Shown: positions 61,626 to 64,000 of the stretch, in pieces
Numbering within the stretch: position 1 is the first letter of the stretch
How the letters are laid out: each line of letters opens with the position of its first letter
Assembly: GCA_020638555.1 (NCBI GenBank)
Contig: JACKII010000001.1
Span: forward strand, 992,001 to 1,056,000
Length of the DNA: 64,000 nt
Source: Alphaproteobacteria bacterium
Lineage (GTDB): Bacteria > Pseudomonadota > Alphaproteobacteria > Bin95
Direction: 5' to 3'
Translations under genes and position numbers: made by a program
The notes under the pieces: generated by a model
What the model was told of the DNA's origin: nothing
Database searches by the model: none
Seen by the model: the letters and a program-made list of their open reading frames with translations, nothing else

Positions 61626-62228
61626 ATGGCCCATCTCCACACCGAGCCCGCGCCCCGCCTGCATGCCGGGCATGTGGCGTTCACCCTGCTGCCGTTCGCG
61701 CTGGCGGTGGCGTTCGCCGTGTTCTTCGCCCTGGCGCAGGCCAACCCGGACGCCTATCGCGCCAGCGCCTTTGCCTGGGGTTCGACCGTGATGGCGGTGC
61801 CGGCGCTGTTCGCGCTGACCCGACGGCTGGGCCGGCGGGTGCTGACCCATTGGTGGCGCCTGTTCTGGACCTTCGGCCTGATCCTGTTGCTGGCCCATGG
61901 CGTGGCCATGTTGGGCTGGCAGCATCTCTGGCGGCCGGATCTGGTGGCCGCCGAGTTCGGGCTGGTCGGCGCGGTGCTGTTGTGGGGGCTGGAGGCGGTC
62001 TGGCTGCTGGACGTGCTGATGGCCTGGAACCGGCTCGACTGGGCCCAGGCCGAGGGGCGCTATGCCTGGTGGCAGGGCTGTGTCGGCGCCTTCGTCCTGG
62101 TCAGCTTTGCGCTGGCCCTGCTGCTGTTCGGGCACGGGCCGGTTGATCCGGTGCTGGGCGTGGTGCTGCTGGCCGGCGTCGCGCTGGCCTTGCTGCTGCG
62201 CGGGTTCGACCGGGAGGAGGCGCGATGA
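61626..62228 (+). CDS. membrane protein of unknown function, cytochrome-linked (first)
   Basis: A 200-aa protein with about five hydrophobic segments, His-rich at the start (HLHTEPAPRLHAGH). I do not recognise a family. The membrane segments contain HGVAMLGWQHLW, with His and Trp residues that could bind haem or metal, but this is only a suggestion. It follows the dihaem cytochrome by 13 bp and overlaps the next gene by 4 bp. Confidence 0.75.
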   Translation: MAHLHTEPAPRLHAGHVAFTLLPFALAVAFAVFFALAQANPDAYRASAFAWGSTVMAVPALFALTRRLGRRVLTHWWRLFWTFGLILLLAHGVAMLGWQHLWRPDLVAAEFGLVGAVLLWGLEAVWLLDVLMAWNRLDWAQAEGRYAWWQGCVGAFVLVSFALALLLFGHGPVDPVLGVVLLAGVALALLLRGFDREEAR

Positions 62229-62791
62229 TGGACGGTTCGGTGGCAGAGCGGCCGCTGCTCGATTCCCGCGTGGCGGCGTTCCTGGTGTTCTCCGTCGGCC
62301 TGCTGCTGGCGATCCTGGCGGGTCTTCTGGGCGAGAATGCCGACTATATGCGGGCCAAGGCGACGATCTGGCCGGCGGCCGCCCTGGGCGGGTGGGCCGT
62401 GGCGCTGATGATCCGCCACGGCTTCGGCCAGGCGCTGGCGGCCACCGCCTGGCGCAGCTGGTGGGCCTGGGGGCTCCTCGCCTATGCCATCCACCTCTGG
62501 TGGGGGTTCGGCGTGATCTATGGCGGCGATCTGGACGCGGTCTATGCCGGGCAGGGCACGCTGGTGGCGAGTGCGAATTTCGCGCTGCTGGCCTTGTGGG
62601 CCGCCAGCGTGATCGCGGCGTTCGCCGGCGCGCCGGCGGCCTGGCTGCACGGTGTGACCGCGTTGCTGTTCGGGGTCTCGATCCTGGCGGCCAGCATTCT
62701 GTTCGGTCGGGATGTCTCGCCCATTGGCGGGATCGTCCTGGTCCTGATCTGGCTGGGAGCGTTGTATCTGCGGCCTTCGGAGAAGGAGTGA
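62225..62791 (+). CDS. membrane protein of unknown function, cytochrome-linked (second)
   Basis: A 188-aa protein with about five membrane segments. Its TM3 region AYAIHLWWGFGVIYGG again shows a His/Trp pair; the protein may be a diverged relative of the one before it. No family is recognised. It overlaps the upstream gene by 4 bp (ATGA) and precedes the P-loop-like gene by 6 bp. Confidence 0.75.
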   Translation: MMDGSVAERPLLDSRVAAFLVFSVGLLLAILAGLLGENADYMRAKATIWPAAALGGWAVALMIRHGFGQALAATAWRSWWAWGLLAYAIHLWWGFGVIYGGDLDAVYAGQGTLVASANFALLALWAASVIAAFAGAPAAWLHGVTALLFGVSILAASILFGRDVSPIGGIVLVLIWLGALYLRPSEKE

Positions 62792-62797
62792 CGGCGC

Positions 62798-63997
62798 ATG
62801 GCAAAACAGGCGGGCGATGTGCGGGAGCCGACGAAATTCGAGCGACCGACGGGCGATGTTCCGACCGCACCCAACGTACCGGGATCGTTCCTGCTGGTGC
62901 AGTTCTGGCGCGATATTTTCGGCAAGGAAGTGCAGAGCGCGGCCACCTATTCCTATCTTTGGATGGCCGACCAGATGGGGCATGTGGCGCTCGGCATCAT
63001 CCTGCAATTCACGCTGACCTTCCTGTTGCAGCATGTCCTTGGCGTGGCGGAGGCCTGGGCCAGCGGCATTGCCCTGGTCGGGATTTCCGCCGTCGTATCC
63101 TTCTGGGAATACCGGGCCTATTCGGCTTCCGCCGCCAAGGCGCAAGGCAACACATTCCCGCTGGACAAGACCCTGTTGCGCGACAATGCGGTGATCGCGT
63201 CGGCCTATATGGTGTTCGGCGTTCTGGGCGGCTATGCCTTCCATCTGCCCGGCTGGTGGGGCGCCGGCGTCTTTGTGGTGGCGCTGCTGCTATGCGTGGT
63301 CTGCGCGCCGAAATGGCTGCGCCAGAAGATCATCTGGCAGAAGGCGGCGCTGCCCTATCTTTCGCGCCTCGCCGACCTGAACACGCCCGTGGCGGAGGGC
63401 CCGGCGGAGGCGATCCGCCGGTTCGTTCACGCTCCGGAACGCGATGCCTCCAAACCGGCCGATTGGCGCCAGATCGTGATTGCCGGCGCGATCGGTTCCG
63501 GGCGCACGCCGATGGTCACCGGACTGGGCACCGACCTGGCCTTTGCCGGGCGCAAGGTCCGCTACATGTCGTTCGACGATCTGGTCGAGATCGACGACCA
63601 GTTCGTGGCGGGCCGGCCGCTGCCGCCGCTGGGCTCGTGGGGGCCGGCCAACATCTTCTACTGGCCCTGGTTCGAGTCGGAAGTGCTGCTGATCGACAAT
63701 GTCAGCCCGGCCGTGGTCGAGGATCTGGAAAGCGCGACGGCGGACGATGTGCGCTCGGCCCTGACGGAGAAGCTGCCGCATATTCGCGACGTGCTGTGCG
63801 GTCGGAACACCGTTTGGGTGTTCGGTCTGGACCATCACCTGTCCGAAGAGGAGGCGCAGCGACTGGTCGAACAGTATGCGAGCGTGATCCAGAACTTTTG
63901 CAACAGCGGTGAGCCGCCCATCACCGTGCGCCTGCCGGCGCCGCCATGGTTGGAGGCGGCCCGGGCGTCGGGGCATGTCGGTCACCATCACGCCTGA
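62798..63997 (+). CDS. membrane protein with cytoplasmic degenerate P-loop domain
   Basis: A 399-aa protein. Residues about 60-170 form four membrane helices. The soluble domain from about 225 has a P-loop-like G-A-I-G-S-G-R-T at 230-237, in which the usual Lys is Arg, and a Walker B-like VLLID at 296-300. A repeated acid-rich segment VEIDDQFVAG and LDHHLSEEEAQ follow, and the tail is HVGHHHA. The Lys to Arg change would weaken ATP hydrolysis. The family is not recognised; it could be an NTPase-like regulator of the cytochrome unit. It ends 3 bp before the window end. Confidence 0.8.
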   Translation: MAKQAGDVREPTKFERPTGDVPTAPNVPGSFLLVQFWRDIFGKEVQSAATYSYLWMADQMGHVALGIILQFTLTFLLQHVLGVAEAWASGIALVGISAVVSFWEYRAYSASAAKAQGNTFPLDKTLLRDNAVIASAYMVFGVLGGYAFHLPGWWGAGVFVVALLLCVVCAPKWLRQKIIWQKAALPYLSRLADLNTPVAEGPAEAIRRFVHAPERDASKPADWRQIVIAGAIGSGRTPMVTGLGTDLAFAGRKVRYMSFDDLVEIDDQFVAGRPLPPLGSWGPANIFYWPWFESEVLLIDNVSPAVVEDLESATADDVRSALTEKLPHIRDVLCGRNTVWVFGLDHHLSEEEAQRLVEQYASVIQNFCNSGEPPITVRLPAPPWLEAARASGHVGHHHA

Positions 63998-64000
63998 GGG

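Overview
The window is 64 kb of GC-rich DNA that reads as an alphaproteobacterial chromosome, most likely Rhodospirillales-like; I cannot name a genus. The main evidence is the gene order zapE-mdh-sucC-sucD-sucA-sucB-lpdA, a RegB/RegA redox two-component pair, many small catabolic and FMN/Rieske oxygenase operons, and REP-like intergenic repeats. I found no rRNA, tRNA, CRISPR array, insertion sequence or phage gene.

Layout. 1-6.6 kb: the end of a TRAP transporter permease, an SDR reductase divergent from a flavin reductase, a PhoH ATPase behind a leader terminator, a 149-bp tandem repeat, a two-domain sulfurtransferase, a DMT exporter and an FMN monooxygenase. 6.6-11.2 kb: two paralogous LysR regulators flank a GT-C membrane protein. 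The unusually long intergenic regions here hold two related non-coding blocks and three strong plus-strand terminators. 11.2-22.2 kb: an acyl-CoA ligase, a phosphatase/Rieske/ygfZ operon, a GT4 glycosyltransferase, PagL plus proline iminopeptidase, a thermonuclease plus M48 lipoprotein protease, and msrB with a TauD-type dioxygenase. 22.4-29.7 kb: a luciferase-like monooxygenase with an alpha/beta hydrolase, a metallophosphatase, RegBA, an ABC-2 exporter and a SYLF protein. 29.7-35.4 kb: an FAD monooxygenase with a thiolase-like protein, NnrS and an MFS transporter. 35.5-36.5 kb: a GrdB-family gene whose in-frame TGA is best read as selenocysteine. 36.6-46.4 kb: acyl-CoA and aromatic catabolism (two CoA transferases, acyl-CoA dehydrogenase, MaoC hydratase, Rieske and TauD oxygenases) with a FadR-like TetR repressor and a matching 22-bp operator. 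46.6-58.2 kb: a COG4091 oxidoreductase, zapE and the TCA-cycle operon, in which sucB carries clustered indels. 58.3-64 kb: a Sel1-like exported protein and a four-gene unit (dihaem cytochrome c, two small membrane proteins, a membrane protein with a degenerate P-loop).

The most notable items are the predicted selenoprotein with a bSECIS hairpin right after its TGA, the dihaem cytochrome/degenerate P-loop operon, the duplicated non-coding blocks beside the LysR paralogues, and the FadR-type operator that explains control of the acyl-CoA operon.
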